Below are positions 15,112 through 23,592 of a DNA stretch of 25,203 nt, one piece after another. Each line of letters starts with the position of its first letter. The stretch's first letter is position 1. Source of the stretch: Desulfobacter curvatus DSM 3379 (GTDB lineage Bacteria; Desulfobacterota; Desulfobacteria; Desulfobacterales; Desulfobacteraceae); NCBI RefSeq assembly GCF_000373985.1, contig NZ_KB893109.1, positions 1 through 25,203 of the forward strand. The letters are read 5' to 3'. A program made the position numbers and the translations under genes. The notes beneath the pieces are model-generated. The model was given only the letters and a program-made list of their open reading frames with translations, was not told the DNA's origin and did no database searches.

Positions 15112-15843
15112 TCATGAGATTTTAGGGGTGAACCGCCAGGGTCCTTTCGATAGTTTAACCCCTGCGGACTTCACAATACCTTTGAGCATTGAGGAAAATA
15201 CATATTGGTGAAAGGGGTAAAGCGCATACCAGTAGACAATACCGAAAATCCCTGTGGGTAAAAATCTGGACAACAGACTGATTTCGCATTCGTTTTCTGA
15301 AATTCGGGTCAGGGAGATCTCCAGAAGAGCCTGGCCCGGCATTTTCATTTCAGCAAGCAGCAACAGACGCCCTGGGGGATTACAATCCAGCACCCGCCAG
15401 AAATCCAGGGCATCGCCTATCCGGAGCTCTTTGGCAGACCGCCTGCCCCTGTTAAGCCCCACGCCTCCTGAAAGACTATCCATCACTCCCCGGATTTCCC
15501 AGAGCAGGTCTGCGGCATAATACCCCGTTTCCCCGCCGATGGCCTGGATACAAGGCCAGATATCTTGGGGCTCGGCCTCAGCTGTCGCCTTGTACCCGCA
15601 TTTGAGCAGGGTGCCCCCGGAATAGTCTGAATCCCCGCAATGCGCCCATTCCGGAAATTTCAATTCACCTGCATCGGCCCAGCAGGTATCCACTTTTTCA
15701 AGGGATCTTCCCATGGCCCGGACCCTGCAGCCGAATGCCAGAAGAAGCGGGATGAGCCGCCCTGACACATAGCCTGTAGCGCCGGTGACCAGGACAGGTC
15801 TGTCGGGCAATGAGGTCGGTTGGGGTTCGGATGAATGAGACAT
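15112..15843 (-). CDS. shortened Rossmann-DUF2867 protein
   Basis: This 243-residue protein starts with the first turn of an NAD(P)-binding Rossmann fold (VLVTGATGYVSGRLIPLL, 17-34), with Ser26 or Ser27 region in place of the usual third Gly. After GRSLEK (about residue 50) it passes straight to the DUF2867-type C-terminal half: CGDSDYSGGTLLKC, IGGETGYYAADLLWEIRG (102-119), GGVGLNRGRR, GDALDFWRV and YWYALYPFH. Typical relatives are about 480 residues with a complete Rossmann domain, so some 230 residues appear missing in frame. A good RBS (AAGGAG) precedes the ATG, and the frame is intact, so it may still be made. With its dinucleotide site incomplete it is probably not an oxidoreductase. Confidence 0.75.
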   Translation of the reverse strand: MSHSSEPQPTSLPDRPVLVTGATGYVSGRLIPLLLAFGCRVRAMGRSLEKVDTCWADAGELKFPEWAHCGDSDYSGGTLLKCGYKATAEAEPQDIWPCIQAIGGETGYYAADLLWEIRGVMDSLSGGVGLNRGRRSAKELRIGDALDFWRVLDCNPPGRLLLLAEMKMPGQALLEISLTRISENECEISLLSRFLPTGIFGIVYWYALYPFHQYVFSSMLKGIVKSAGVKLSKGPWRFTPKIS

Positions 15844-15933
15844 ACAACTCCTTAAAAATTTGCACTTTGATATTTGTATTAAAATCTATATAGTTAAAAG
15901 GATACAGCACACTCGGCTTATTTGGCGGACCCA

Positions 15934-16473
15934 TTACTTTACAATTCTTATAATCTCCCTAAATCGCTCTCCTTCAGCCACTTTAAGCAGTTCAAACAGT
16001 GCGGTTTCAACACTTGTCAAACTGACACCGGAATCTCTCATTTTTTGCAAACCGATTTCTTTATTTTCTATACTTCTTGAGGATACAGCATCAACTACAG
16101 CTTGGACCTCATATCCCATATCCACGAGGTCAACGGCTGTTTGATAAACACAAATATGTGCTTCAATACCTGAAATCAATACCTGTTTACGATCCAGATC
16201 GTTCAGTGTTTTCAAAAAGCGGTCATTCCGGCAACTACTAAAGCTCATTTTGCTGATAGGTTGAATATCGGACAACATAGCGGCAATTTCAGGAATTGTC
16301 GGCCCTAATCCCTGGGGATTCTGCTCTACCCATAGAACAGGAATGTCTAAAGTCCGAACTCCTTTAATCAACCTTTGGACGTTCTTGAACAAGAGTTCTT
16401 TTCTGTCCATCAAATGTGCTAATTTCCCTTGAATATCAACAAGTAACAAAACGACGTTTTCAATTTCAAGCAT
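15934..16473 (-). CDS. isochorismatase-family (YcaC-like) hydrolase
   Basis: This 179-residue cytoplasmic cysteine hydrolase has the family triad visible: Asp13 in LLVDIQGKL, Lys75 in PISKMSFS and Cys108 in SGIEAHICVYQTA. The segment VEQNPQGLGPTIPEI (49-63) matches the YcaC subgroup. The natural substrate of that subgroup is not known. The GGGGGA RBS supports the start. The gene is 90 bases upstream of the DUF2867 gene and in the same direction, so they might be co-transcribed, though each has its own RBS. No other metabolic partner is nearby. Confidence 0.88.
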   Translation of the reverse strand: MLEIENVVLLLVDIQGKLAHLMDRKELLFKNVQRLIKGVRTLDIPVLWVEQNPQGLGPTIPEIAAMLSDIQPISKMSFSSCRNDRFLKTLNDLDRKQVLISGIEAHICVYQTAVDLVDMGYEVQAVVDAVSSRSIENKEIGLQKMRDSGVSLTSVETALFELLKVAEGERFREIIRIVK

Positions 16474-16841
16474 ATTGCTATTCCCCCATTGTTTTCAGCA
16501 GGTAATTGCCCTGAAGGCCTATGCCATACCCGCTGACATTTAACATGAGACTTGGTTTCCTGAATGATTTTCAAGCACCCTGACTGTTCAATTTTCTGAT
16601 TGATGATAAAAATTATATGTTTTGTAACAAGTAACTTTTTTTGTATAAGATATCAATCAGGTTGTAATAAAATTGTTTGTTTGCCCAAATGAATAGTCTA
16701 AACTCACGCCCGGAATATGAGGCCCCGGTCATGGGCATTAACAATCAGACAACAACATACCCCAGGGCCAACATCCCGAAAGGGATAAGAACAATGCTTG
16801 TTACAAGGACATAAAAAAAAATAAATGTAAGGTAATTCCCC
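16474..16841. other. divergent spacer with spaced inverted repeat
   Basis: This is the region between the minus-strand isochorismatase-type gene and the plus-strand patatin gene. It is AT-rich in the middle. Two 9-base arms, CTGATTGAT (16596-16604) and ATCAATCAG (16652-16660), are exact inverted repeats 47 bases apart and could be paired regulator sites. I could not assign promoter boxes with confidence. A small hydrophobic open frame on the minus strand (16745-16843) is listed separately. Confidence 0.35.
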
Positions 16842-16843
16842 AT
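16745..16843 (-). CDS. possible 32-residue single-span membrane peptide
   Basis: Read on the minus strand, an ATG at 16843 opens MGNYLTFIFFYVLVTSIVLI, followed by PFGMLALGYVVV and a stop at 16745. Nearly the whole peptide is one hydrophobic segment with a short polar start, like known small membrane proteins. It overlaps the first codon of the plus-strand patatin gene. A further in-frame ATG lies 18 bases upstream. The RBS is only moderate (GGTGAG, about ten bases before). AT-rich spacers can give such frames by chance, so this is a candidate only. Confidence 0.25.
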   Translation of the reverse strand: MGNYLTFIFFYVLVTSIVLIPFGMLALGYVVV

Positions 16844-17915
16844 GTCAGACAATCTCACCATTCTTGCCGGCACAACAGCTTACCAGCATATCAAAGAAAA
16901 TGGTCTTTCTCCTGATGATATCGATGCCATGCTCGGGGCATCGGGCGCAGCCAAATGGCTCAGCATTTACGGACTGGATTCCGCAATTTTTTCCCAGTGG
17001 TTTTCGGGCCGGACAAGGCCTTTGCACCTGCTTGGCACCTCCATCGGGGCATGGAAATTTGCCGCAGCAGCCCAGACCAACTGCCGGGAGGCCTTTGACC
17101 GCCTTAAACATGCTTATATCCATCAGCATTATAAGGGCAGGGTTGCGGCAGTCCAGATAGCCATAGAAACCCGGCGGATCATGAATGAATTTCTCACAGA
17201 CCAGGCCATTGATGAAATTTTGAACCATCCATGGATTCGCATTGGTTTTTCAGCAGCCCGGTGCAAAGGGCTCATTGGTTCAAAACACAGTGTTGTCCAG
17301 GCCATTGGCGTAGGACAGGCGTTTGCCCTGAATGCGATATCCAGAAAACTTCAGCGATTTTGCTTTGAACGCGTTCTCTTCCATCATCCCCAATATGACA
17401 CCGGGATCCTGGCAGAAAACAATTTTCCCACAACACCCATCCCCCTTGACCGGAAAAATTTTTCCAAAGCGATTCTGGCATCGGGGTCCATCCCCATGGT
17501 CATGGCGGGGGTAACTCATATTTCGGGCGCCCCGGGGGGCACCTACCGGGACGGAGGACTTCTGGATTACCACCCGGCGTTTTCCCTGAACCCTGAACAG
17601 ACCGGTTTTATTTTGTATCCCCACTTTTATACGGAATTGACCCCTGGATGGTTTGATAAAAAATTTTCCAACAGAAGACTTAAAGGAAAGGCCGTGGACC
17701 GGATGATTCTTCTGGCTCCGTCTCCTGAATTTGTTTCCATCCTGCCCTTTGGGCGCATCCCGGACCGTCAGGATTTTATACGCCTCATGGGCAGGGATAA
17801 TGAAAGGATCCAGGCCTGGAACAAAGCTGCGGACATGTGCAGGGTCTTAGGATACGAATTCATGGAAGCTGCAGAAAACGGTTCCATCAGGGACAAAGTC
17901 AAAGAAATTGACTAA
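16842..17915 (+). CDS. patatin-like phospholipase
   Basis: This 357-residue protein is a Ser-Asp dyad lipid acyl hydrolase of the patatin family. The nucleophile elbow GTSIG sits at 65-69 (Ser67), after a short oxyanion-type loop GASGAAKW (32-39). The Asp of DGG is at 237 (RDGGLLDY). ASGSIPMVMAGV (213-224) is the usual patatin stretch before it. No signal peptide or membrane helix is seen, so it is probably cytoplasmic or membrane-peripheral. RBS AAGGTA precedes the ATG. It stands alone on the plus strand and converges with the DHH phosphoesterase gene. The substrate is not predictable. Confidence 0.85.
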   Translation: MSDNLTILAGTTAYQHIKENGLSPDDIDAMLGASGAAKWLSIYGLDSAIFSQWFSGRTRPLHLLGTSIGAWKFAAAAQTNCREAFDRLKHAYIHQHYKGRVAAVQIAIETRRIMNEFLTDQAIDEILNHPWIRIGFSAARCKGLIGSKHSVVQAIGVGQAFALNAISRKLQRFCFERVLFHHPQYDTGILAENNFPTTPIPLDRKNFSKAILASGSIPMVMAGVTHISGAPGGTYRDGGLLDYHPAFSLNPEQTGFILYPHFYTELTPGWFDKKFSNRRLKGKAVDRMILLAPSPEFVSILPFGRIPDRQDFIRLMGRDNERIQAWNKAADMCRVLGYEFMEAAENGSIRDKVKEID

Positions 17916-17950
17916 CAACCATGGGAACAAACAATGCAAGGCTAGAATGG

Positions 17951-17963
17951 GCGCCGCAGGCGC
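17951..17963. terminator. short GC hairpin between convergent genes
   Basis: GCGCC-gca-GGCGC forms a tight five-base stem in the 95-base gap between the convergent patatin and DHH genes. No strong T-run follows on either strand, so it is only a weak terminator candidate. Confidence 0.3.
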
Positions 17964-17971
17964 TTCACCCT

Positions 17972-18013
17972 CTTGTCTCTTGCATCTTGTCTCTTGTTTC
18001 TTGTCCCTTGCTA
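17972..18013. repeat. degenerate heptamer tandem repeat
   Basis: Six units of seven bases follow each other: CTTGTCT, CTTGCAT, CTTGTCT, CTTGTTT, CTTGTCC, CTTGCTA. On the minus strand they read as purine-rich RRRCAAG units. The last unit supplies the stop codon (TAG) of the DHH gene ending at 18011, so its mRNA begins its 3' tail with the repeat. Confidence 0.8.
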
Positions 18014-18910
18014 TCCCTGGTCCTGATTGGCCTTTAATATATCCAGGATTTCGTCAATTTTTTCCTGGGCATCATGGGCATCCAGCGTGCATCCGCCGGC
18101 ACCGAAATGTCCGCCACCACCGTAGCGGGCAAGCATGGCTCCCACATTCACCCGGCATTCAGGATTGAAAATACTGTGCCCAACGCTGAGAAGGACTTGT
18201 TTCTTATCCTGCCCGGCATACCGGATCTTTACACTGGCAATGGAGTTGGCAAACAGGGAATAGGTCAAAAAACGGTTACCAGAAGGGACGTTTTCAAGGC
18301 GTCTGAAATCGGTCACGGAAATGCGGTCAACCATCGTGGTATAGGTTTCCAGGTAGTGTTTAAATGCCCTGTTTTCCTCAATCACTTCCCGGCACCGGCG
18401 GTCCACATCGGGGTCCTTTAATATGAGGTGAATATCCGTGTTGCCAAGCATCTCCACCAGGTGCTCCCAATAGGGGATATCCTGAAAATCGTTGTTTTTA
18501 ATGGTCATGGACAAAATCAGGTAAGGATAATCTTCCGGCGCCCTGACCTGTTCCCGTGTCAGATCGGCAGAATCAATCATGTCGGTCTGATCCACCAGCT
18601 CATCAAACCGGTTGTCCTGAAAGTTTTGTTTTCCATAGTACTTGTAAATAACACCGGCGGCGGACGGTGCAATCTCAAAGGCCCCGGGCACGTCTTTCAC
18701 GGATTTGTTGGAGATATGGTGATCAAACCACAAATGGGCATGGGGATGCCAGGGCAAGTTGGCAAGAATGTCACCGTCCTGGATATCAGCGGTCCCCGAC
18801 TGAATGTCATTGGGCTCTATCCAGCGTATCGGTAAAGACGCTTCCAGGGCTTGACGCAGAAGGACTGCGCAGACAATGCCGTCAAAATCAGGACGGGTGA
18901 CGATTCTCAT
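18011..18910 (-). CDS. DHH-family phosphoesterase
   Basis: This 299-residue protein has the DHH/DHHA1 layout. The metal-binding motifs are RPDFDGIVCA (Asp8, Asp10) and FDHH (62-65), and the C-terminal DHHA1 substrate loop is GGGGHFGAGG (264-273). The family includes exopolyphosphatases, nanoRNases and cyclic dinucleotide phosphodiesterases. The length and simple layout fit a soluble exopolyphosphatase-like or nanoRNase-like enzyme, but the substrate cannot be chosen. RBS AAGGAA lies before the ATG. It begins 11 bases after the purine nucleoside phosphorylase gene, so it is the last gene of that operon. A shared role in nucleotide salvage is an inference from this linkage. Confidence 0.88.
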   Translation of the reverse strand: MRIVTRPDFDGIVCAVLLRQALEASLPIRWIEPNDIQSGTADIQDGDILANLPWHPHAHLWFDHHISNKSVKDVPGAFEIAPSAAGVIYKYYGKQNFQDNRFDELVDQTDMIDSADLTREQVRAPEDYPYLILSMTIKNNDFQDIPYWEHLVEMLGNTDIHLILKDPDVDRRCREVIEENRAFKHYLETYTTMVDRISVTDFRRLENVPSGNRFLTYSLFANSIASVKIRYAGQDKKQVLLSVGHSIFNPECRVNVGAMLARYGGGGHFGAGGCTLDAHDAQEKIDEILDILKANQDQG

Positions 18911-18921
18911 GGTATTTCCTT

Positions 18922-19743
18922 TTAGTAATCTATTTGTTCAACCACACCGGTAATAATCCGGTTCAACTTGTCAGATGCCTTTGCTGCAGTTCCAACCACA
19001 GCCTCCAGGGTGGTCTGCTCAGGCGCGTCAGGATCATTGATATTGGTAATCAGGGAAACGCCCAGAATTTTCATGCCGGCCTGAACCCCGGCGATGGCCT
19101 CCATCACCGTAGAAAACCCCACGGCATCAGCGCCGATGGCTTTTAGAAACCGCGTCTCCGCAGGCGTCTCAAGGCTTGGCCCCAAAAGCCCTGCATAGAC
19201 CCCCGCGTGCAATTGGATATTTTCCTGTGCAGCAACCCCAACGGCACACCTTCCCAAATCAGGGTCATACACCCGGGTCATATCCGGAAACCGAAGGCCA
19301 AAGGATTCCTCGTGGGGGCCGGCAAGGGGATTTTGCCCGGTGAGGTTAATATGGTCCCGGATGAGCATAATGTCTCCGGCATTGAAATCCAAATTAATGC
19401 CGCCGGCCGCATTGGTAAGAATAAGCATCGGTACACCAAGGGCCTGAAGCAACCTTACCGGAAACGTGACAATCTGTGGGGAATATCCCTCATACAGATG
19501 TATCCGGCCTTGGAAAACAAGAATATCTCTGCCGTTAAGCGTTCCCTGGACAAGACACCCCTTGTGGCTGTCCACAGTGGCCTGGGGGAAATGGGGCAGC
19601 CCCACATAGGGAAACACCTGGTGGACCACAAGGTCGGTCAAGGTATCGGAGAGGCCTGTTCCCGTTATCATACCGGCAACGGGCTGCACCTGTATGCGTT
19701 CCTGTATAAATCGTGCACACTCCTGGACTTTATTGACAAACAC
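18922..19743 (-). CDS. purine nucleoside phosphorylase, PNP/MTAP family
   Basis: This 273-residue enzyme splits purine nucleosides with phosphate in the cytoplasm. Family motifs are GTGL (28-31, usually GSGL), SHKGCLVQG (59-67), GRIHLYEGY (79-87), TNAAGG (110-115), GPSLETPAE (188-196) and LITNIND (231-237) with the base-binding Asn. Two changes are unusual: VGFSTVME in place of VGMSTVPE, and Thr for Ser in the phosphate loop. The substrate range may therefore differ. The start is a GTG placed two bases after the stop of the SH3-domain gene, so translation is probably coupled. The nearest ATG, inside the fold, would remove the phosphate loop. The DHH gene follows after 11 bases. Confidence 0.9.
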   Translation of the reverse strand: MFVNKVQECARFIQERIQVQPVAGMITGTGLSDTLTDLVVHQVFPYVGLPHFPQATVDSHKGCLVQGTLNGRDILVFQGRIHLYEGYSPQIVTFPVRLLQALGVPMLILTNAAGGINLDFNAGDIMLIRDHINLTGQNPLAGPHEESFGLRFPDMTRVYDPDLGRCAVGVAAQENIQLHAGVYAGLLGPSLETPAETRFLKAIGADAVGFSTVMEAIAGVQAGMKILGVSLITNINDPDAPEQTTLEAVVGTAAKASDKLNRIITGVVEQIDY

Positions 19744-19745
19744 CC

Positions 19746-20429
19746 TTACCCCTGGGCCCCGCTGTTGGGCATGGTCACAAATGCTTTCATGACCCAGCCG
19801 TAGGTATTATCAGGAAGCCGGACATAGTACCAGTCGGACGAACTGCCCTGGATGATCAGAACATTACCCATATAAGTCCGGGTCAAAACGTTATGGTTTA
19901 TACCCGGACCGGACCGGACATTCAAAATCTTGGCCGTTACCACAACCTGGGAACCGGAATCCGCAGGATTCACAGACACGGCAGGGGGTGTATGTATAAT
20001 GGTTGTCGTTTGGGTAGGCACCTGCACCACCTGATATCCGGCAGGCACTCTTCTATAATAGACATTATCATACACATAATAGGTTAATCCGCCGATCAAC
20101 ACCGTGATGGCAGCAGCCGGAAGACTGTAGGCAATGATACCCAGGGGCGGACTCACCCAGAAATACCCTTTGGGCTCATGCCTGTAAAAACGGCCTCTGT
20201 GGAAAAAATAGTCATCTCCCCTGTGCCGGACCTTTTGGCCGCCCGGCGGAGCATGCTTAAAAGCCGGATTGTGTTTTCCTCCGTGGCCGCCCCTATGTTC
20301 AGGGGGAGGCGCGTCCCAGTGCCCGGGTTTCTGTCCCGGCCCCGCCAGGACTGGAACCGGCAGGATGGTGGTTAAACTAAAACAAACAAGAAAAATTAGG
20401 GTTGGGAACTTCAAATATGTGTTGTTCAT
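19746..20429 (-). CDS. exported SH3-domain protein (DUF6515-like)
   Basis: This 227-residue protein has a signal peptide (hydrophobic 8-28, cleavage near VLAG), then a His/Pro/Gly-rich stretch (30-90) and a hydrophobic segment (97-117) in a Tyr-rich context (YYVYDNVYYRRVPAGYQVV), which resembles the DUF6515 family. The C-terminal domain (163-220) is a bacterial SH3: ILNVRSGPGINHNVL, then DWYYVRL and YGWVMKAF. Such domains usually bind cell-wall peptides, so it is probably periplasmic. RBS AGGAG is good. Its last codon lies two bases before the GTG of the purine nucleoside phosphorylase gene, an unusual pairing of an envelope protein with a salvage enzyme. Confidence 0.85.
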   Translation of the reverse strand: MNNTYLKFPTLIFLVCFSLTTILPVPVLAGPGQKPGHWDAPPPEHRGGHGGKHNPAFKHAPPGGQKVRHRGDDYFFHRGRFYRHEPKGYFWVSPPLGIIAYSLPAAAITVLIGGLTYYVYDNVYYRRVPAGYQVVQVPTQTTTIIHTPPAVSVNPADSGSQVVVTAKILNVRSGPGINHNVLTRTYMGNVLIIQGSSSDWYYVRLPDNTYGWVMKAFVTMPNSGAQG

Positions 20430-20492
20430 TCTATTCTCCTGATAAAACCCTTCCGATTAAACATCAATCTCTGTAACGCTTCCATGTATTAA

Positions 20493-20504
20493 GCTGATAT
20501 CAGC
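20493..20504. promoter_or_regulatory. 12-bp perfect palindrome upstream of the SH3-domain gene
   Basis: GCTGATATCAGC is an exact palindrome 64 bases upstream of the SH3-domain gene start, in the 185-base spacer where its promoter must lie. It could be a dimeric regulator site. No regulator gene is adjacent, and I could not assign promoter boxes. Confidence 0.3.
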
Positions 20505-20614
20505 CCTTGGACGGTACAAATCAGCAAAAAGATAGCAAAAAGCATACCATCTGGAAAAGCTTAAAATATCAAATGTCCGGGCTCATGGTATCATAATTTT
20601 AGGAATAATGCAGC

Positions 20615-23566
20615 CTAGGGAACCCGGGAGATGGGAATGGGATGATCGGAGTTGATGCCGCCCATGGGGTAAACTTCAATGCCGAACGTCTCTTTGCTGA
20701 CCTTGGGCACCATGTCATCCAGATAGACTTTAAGCTCGCTGAGTGTCACTTCCCTGTCTCCAGCAGCGGCCTTGCCGGCCAGCCCCTCGATCATCACACC
20801 GGTGTAAAGGCTGTTGCCTTTGTAGCCTTCCAGGGCAGGTTCGTCTTTGCCTGATGCATAGAAAACAGCCCGGCCCGTGGTTTTCATAAACCGTGCAATG
20901 GCTGCCTTGTCCTCTGCGCCTTTGGTGCTGAGACAGGCCAGAAATTGTGAAAACCCCTGATATGCGGCACCGGCGTTACAGGCATCAATAATGACCACAA
21001 GTTTGTTTACCGGTATGCTGGCTACAAAATTTATCAAATGATCCTGGGTTATGGCACCGGTTTCCAGAGATGAGTCATCCCTGAAAATAAAATCTGCAGG
21101 CAGAAAGTAGAATTTTCCATCCATGGCCATACCGTGGCCGGAGAGGTAAAGTATAAATACATCCTCTTTGTTGACATTATAAGATGCCTTAAACGCCTTT
21201 AGAATCTCCTCTTTGCCGGCGTTGATCAGGGGAGGAATATTGTCCACATGTTGAAATAGTCCCTTGCTGTAGGTGTAAAGACAGCTTTGCAAAGCCAACA
21301 CATCATCCTTGGGAAAATTCAGCCTAAGGGTTGAATCTTTGTAATCTTCAATCCCGATGGCCAGGCAGTGGAGGTTTGGACGCCGTACCGGCCCGGACTG
21401 AAGAGACCGGACGTTGAGAGCCAAGGATTTGGAATCAATCTTGCCTTTTTCAGTAGAAGATGGTGCCTGGACCTCCAGGGTCGAGTCCTGGTCCGGAGGC
21501 AGATCCACCAAAACATGGGTTATTCCAAAACTGTCAGAGGTAGTCCAATTTTTCCGGGGCTGGAGAATACCGTTAACCCGCACCTCCACAGGGCCGATGC
21601 CGGATCCCTGGTCCACGAGTTTCAATGGAATTTTAAGTTTGGTCCCGTTGATTTGCCGGGGCACATTACCGGCCAGGGAAATCTTCGGAGGCCGCACCCG
21701 GGTTAAAAGCTCCCTGATATCTCCGACCTGGGCCAGGGCCCGGTCAATGGGGGCCTGGTCCCCCCGGAACTTGGCCAGCACCAGATCGCTGCGGCCAAAG
21801 GCCTCATAGATCTGGTCCCCGGACACAAATTCAGGGACCTGGTCAACGCCCCGGTTCAACTGGTACCCCACCAGTTCCTCGGCACCGGGGCTTGCGGCAA
21901 AAAAACCCTCGGGGGTCCAGGCGACCCAGGCATCATCCCCGGGCCGTACAAAAAGGGCCAGCTTCTCCTGATGGTTCTCATAATCATACCACCGAAGGGT
22001 ACCGTCTCCGAGCCCTGCCACAACCCATTTTCCGTTTGGACTGATGTTGACGGCCCAGGCAGTAGCGGGTAAATCCACGTCGGGAGCCAGGGCAGTACCA
22101 TCGGCCTTGAACCACCTAAGGCGCCATTCTGTCCCCAGAACAAAGGACTGCCGGTCCGGTGCAATGGCAAGGCTCCTGGAACGTTCCCATTCATCCAGGG
22201 CAAGGGCACGGCCCTCCAGGTTAGGCCTATATCGGTTTTCCCAATCCTTGATCGACAGGCTGTCAGCGTCAGCCTTTACCATATCCCCGGGATACATCTT
22301 CCGGTTCAGGGCCAGGGATAGAAGATCAAACCCGATCGGGCATTTTCCCCGTATCTTGGATCCGAAATAGACCCGGTTGCCAATGACTGACAGCTGGATA
22401 CTGTTGTTGCCAATCTGACCTCGAAAATCCGCCTTGTCCGGCCCGTGGTACCATTGGGCCCTGCCCTTTGGGTCCAGACGCATCAGGGCAGGATCCCCGG
22501 TTCCCACCAGCAACTCGCCCCCGGCCGTTGGAAGTATCCCCATGACCGTATCATTGGCGGCCGGAATGGATGTCCGGCCCCCACGGCCGTGATTGGCCCA
22601 GGCGATGACCAACCCCTTAGATCCGTCATTATATTTTCCGGCAGCCAGAAGCCGGGAGCCGGACCAGGCGACTTTGGACAGATCGCCATTGTGTATCCCA
22701 TGGGTATCCGCGCTGAAACGGTATGCCAGGGTGGCTCCGTCCAGAATATCCACATCGCAGGTATAATTATATCCCACAGCCACCAGCCGGCCGTCAGGAG
22801 AAAAAGCGACACCATGGGGATCGCGTCCCTTTGTGTCAAACCTGCGGATCAAATTGAATTGGGCATCGTAGAGGCGGACAAACCCATCAGAACAGGAGGT
22901 AACCAGACGGCCTTGCCGGTCAAAATCCGCCCAATAACTATTTTTTTCATAGGACTCATCCAATCCGACCAGGGCGTAATCAAAAGTACGGTAAATACGG
23001 ATACCCTTTTCACCCAGACAGGCAACCAAAAGACGGCCGTCCCGGGAATAAGCCAGATGATTCACCGCACTGAAAACCCCTTTGATACACCGGACCATTT
23101 CAGCCTTTTCACGGTCAAATATATAAATATGCTGTCCCCCTCTATACCGGCCGGTAAATCCCCCTGCAGCAATGGTGCGGCCGTCCGGGGAAATGGCTAC
23201 GGCATAGGCTTTGCCCACACTCCCGGGTTCAGAGGGCAAATGAAGGGTGTGTATCCATTTTCCCGTGACTCCGTCCCAGATCCGGATACTTTTATCATTA
23301 CTTGCCGACACCACCCAGCGCCCTTCCTTATCCGTTGAAATCCGTCTGATGGAGGCAGTGTGCATGGACGTGTTGATCCGCAGCAGGGGTTGGCTGGTGA
23401 TCCGCATCGGGGGCGGACTGGTGGTCGGTACCCTGGTTAGCGGCGGCGGGATATTCTGGGGGGAGGATGGGACAAGGGGAGCATCTTCCTTTATCTTCGC
23501 ACAGGAAACCAATGTCAGCAAAATGGCCGCCATTACCAATACGTTCAATTGTCTTATTCCCCTCAT
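20615..23566 (-). CDS. lipoprotein with WD40 propeller and caspase-like (C14) domain
   Basis: This 983-residue protein is an envelope lipoprotein: signal to residue 21, lipobox LVSC (Cys22), Ala at +2, so outer-membrane sorting is likely. A Pro-rich spacer follows (30-65). Residues about 70-560 form a WD40 propeller, with repeats such as SASNDKSIRIWDGVTGKW, VAISPDGRTIAAGG and AFSPDGRLVAVGY. An Ig-like segment (about 620-720) leads to a caspase/C14 domain (about 735-980) with His811 in YLSGHGMAM and Cys863 in IIDACNAGAA, so the dyad is intact. The ATG at 23566 has AGGAGGG upstream. The ATG at 23593 overlaps the previous stop but lacks an RBS. Its partner is the TPR membrane protein encoded just before it. 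Its cleavage targets are unknown. Confidence 0.87.
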   Translation of the reverse strand: MRGIRQLNVLVMAAILLTLVSCAKIKEDAPLVPSSPQNIPPPLTRVPTTSPPPMRITSQPLLRINTSMHTASIRRISTDKEGRWVVSASNDKSIRIWDGVTGKWIHTLHLPSEPGSVGKAYAVAISPDGRTIAAGGFTGRYRGGQHIYIFDREKAEMVRCIKGVFSAVNHLAYSRDGRLLVACLGEKGIRIYRTFDYALVGLDESYEKNSYWADFDRQGRLVTSCSDGFVRLYDAQFNLIRRFDTKGRDPHGVAFSPDGRLVAVGYNYTCDVDILDGATLAYRFSADTHGIHNGDLSKVAWSGSRLLAAGKYNDGSKGLVIAWANHGRGGRTSIPAANDTVMGILPTAGGELLVGTGDPALMRLDPKGRAQWYHGPDKADFRGQIGNNSIQLSVIGNRVYFGSKIRGKCPIGFDLLSLALNRKMYPGDMVKADADSLSIKDWENRYRPNLEGRALALDEWERSRSLAIAPDRQSFVLGTEWRLRWFKADGTALAPDVDLPATAWAVNISPNGKWVVAGLGDGTLRWYDYENHQEKLALFVRPGDDAWVAWTPEGFFAASPGAEELVGYQLNRGVDQVPEFVSGDQIYEAFGRSDLVLAKFRGDQAPIDRALAQVGDIRELLTRVRPPKISLAGNVPRQINGTKLKIPLKLVDQGSGIGPVEVRVNGILQPRKNWTTSDSFGITHVLVDLPPDQDSTLEVQAPSSTEKGKIDSKSLALNVRSLQSGPVRRPNLHCLAIGIEDYKDSTLRLNFPKDDVLALQSCLYTYSKGLFQHVDNIPPLINAGKEEILKAFKASYNVNKEDVFILYLSGHGMAMDGKFYFLPADFIFRDDSSLETGAITQDHLINFVASIPVNKLVVIIDACNAGAAYQGFSQFLACLSTKGAEDKAAIARFMKTTGRAVFYASGKDEPALEGYKGNSLYTGVMIEGLAGKAAAGDREVTLSELKVYLDDMVPKVSKETFGIEVYPMGGINSDHPIPISRVP

Positions 23567-23592
23567 GGTGCTTTCCCTCCTGTTTGCGATCA

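Noticed and set aside
17972..18013. possible CRISPR-like or minisatellite array
   Set aside because: Units are seven bases, with no spacers and no cas genes; it is a simple degenerate tandem repeat.
22445..23338. 297-residue plus-strand open frame
   Set aside because: It is antisense to the WD40 repeats of the lipoprotein gene and has no motifs or RBS.
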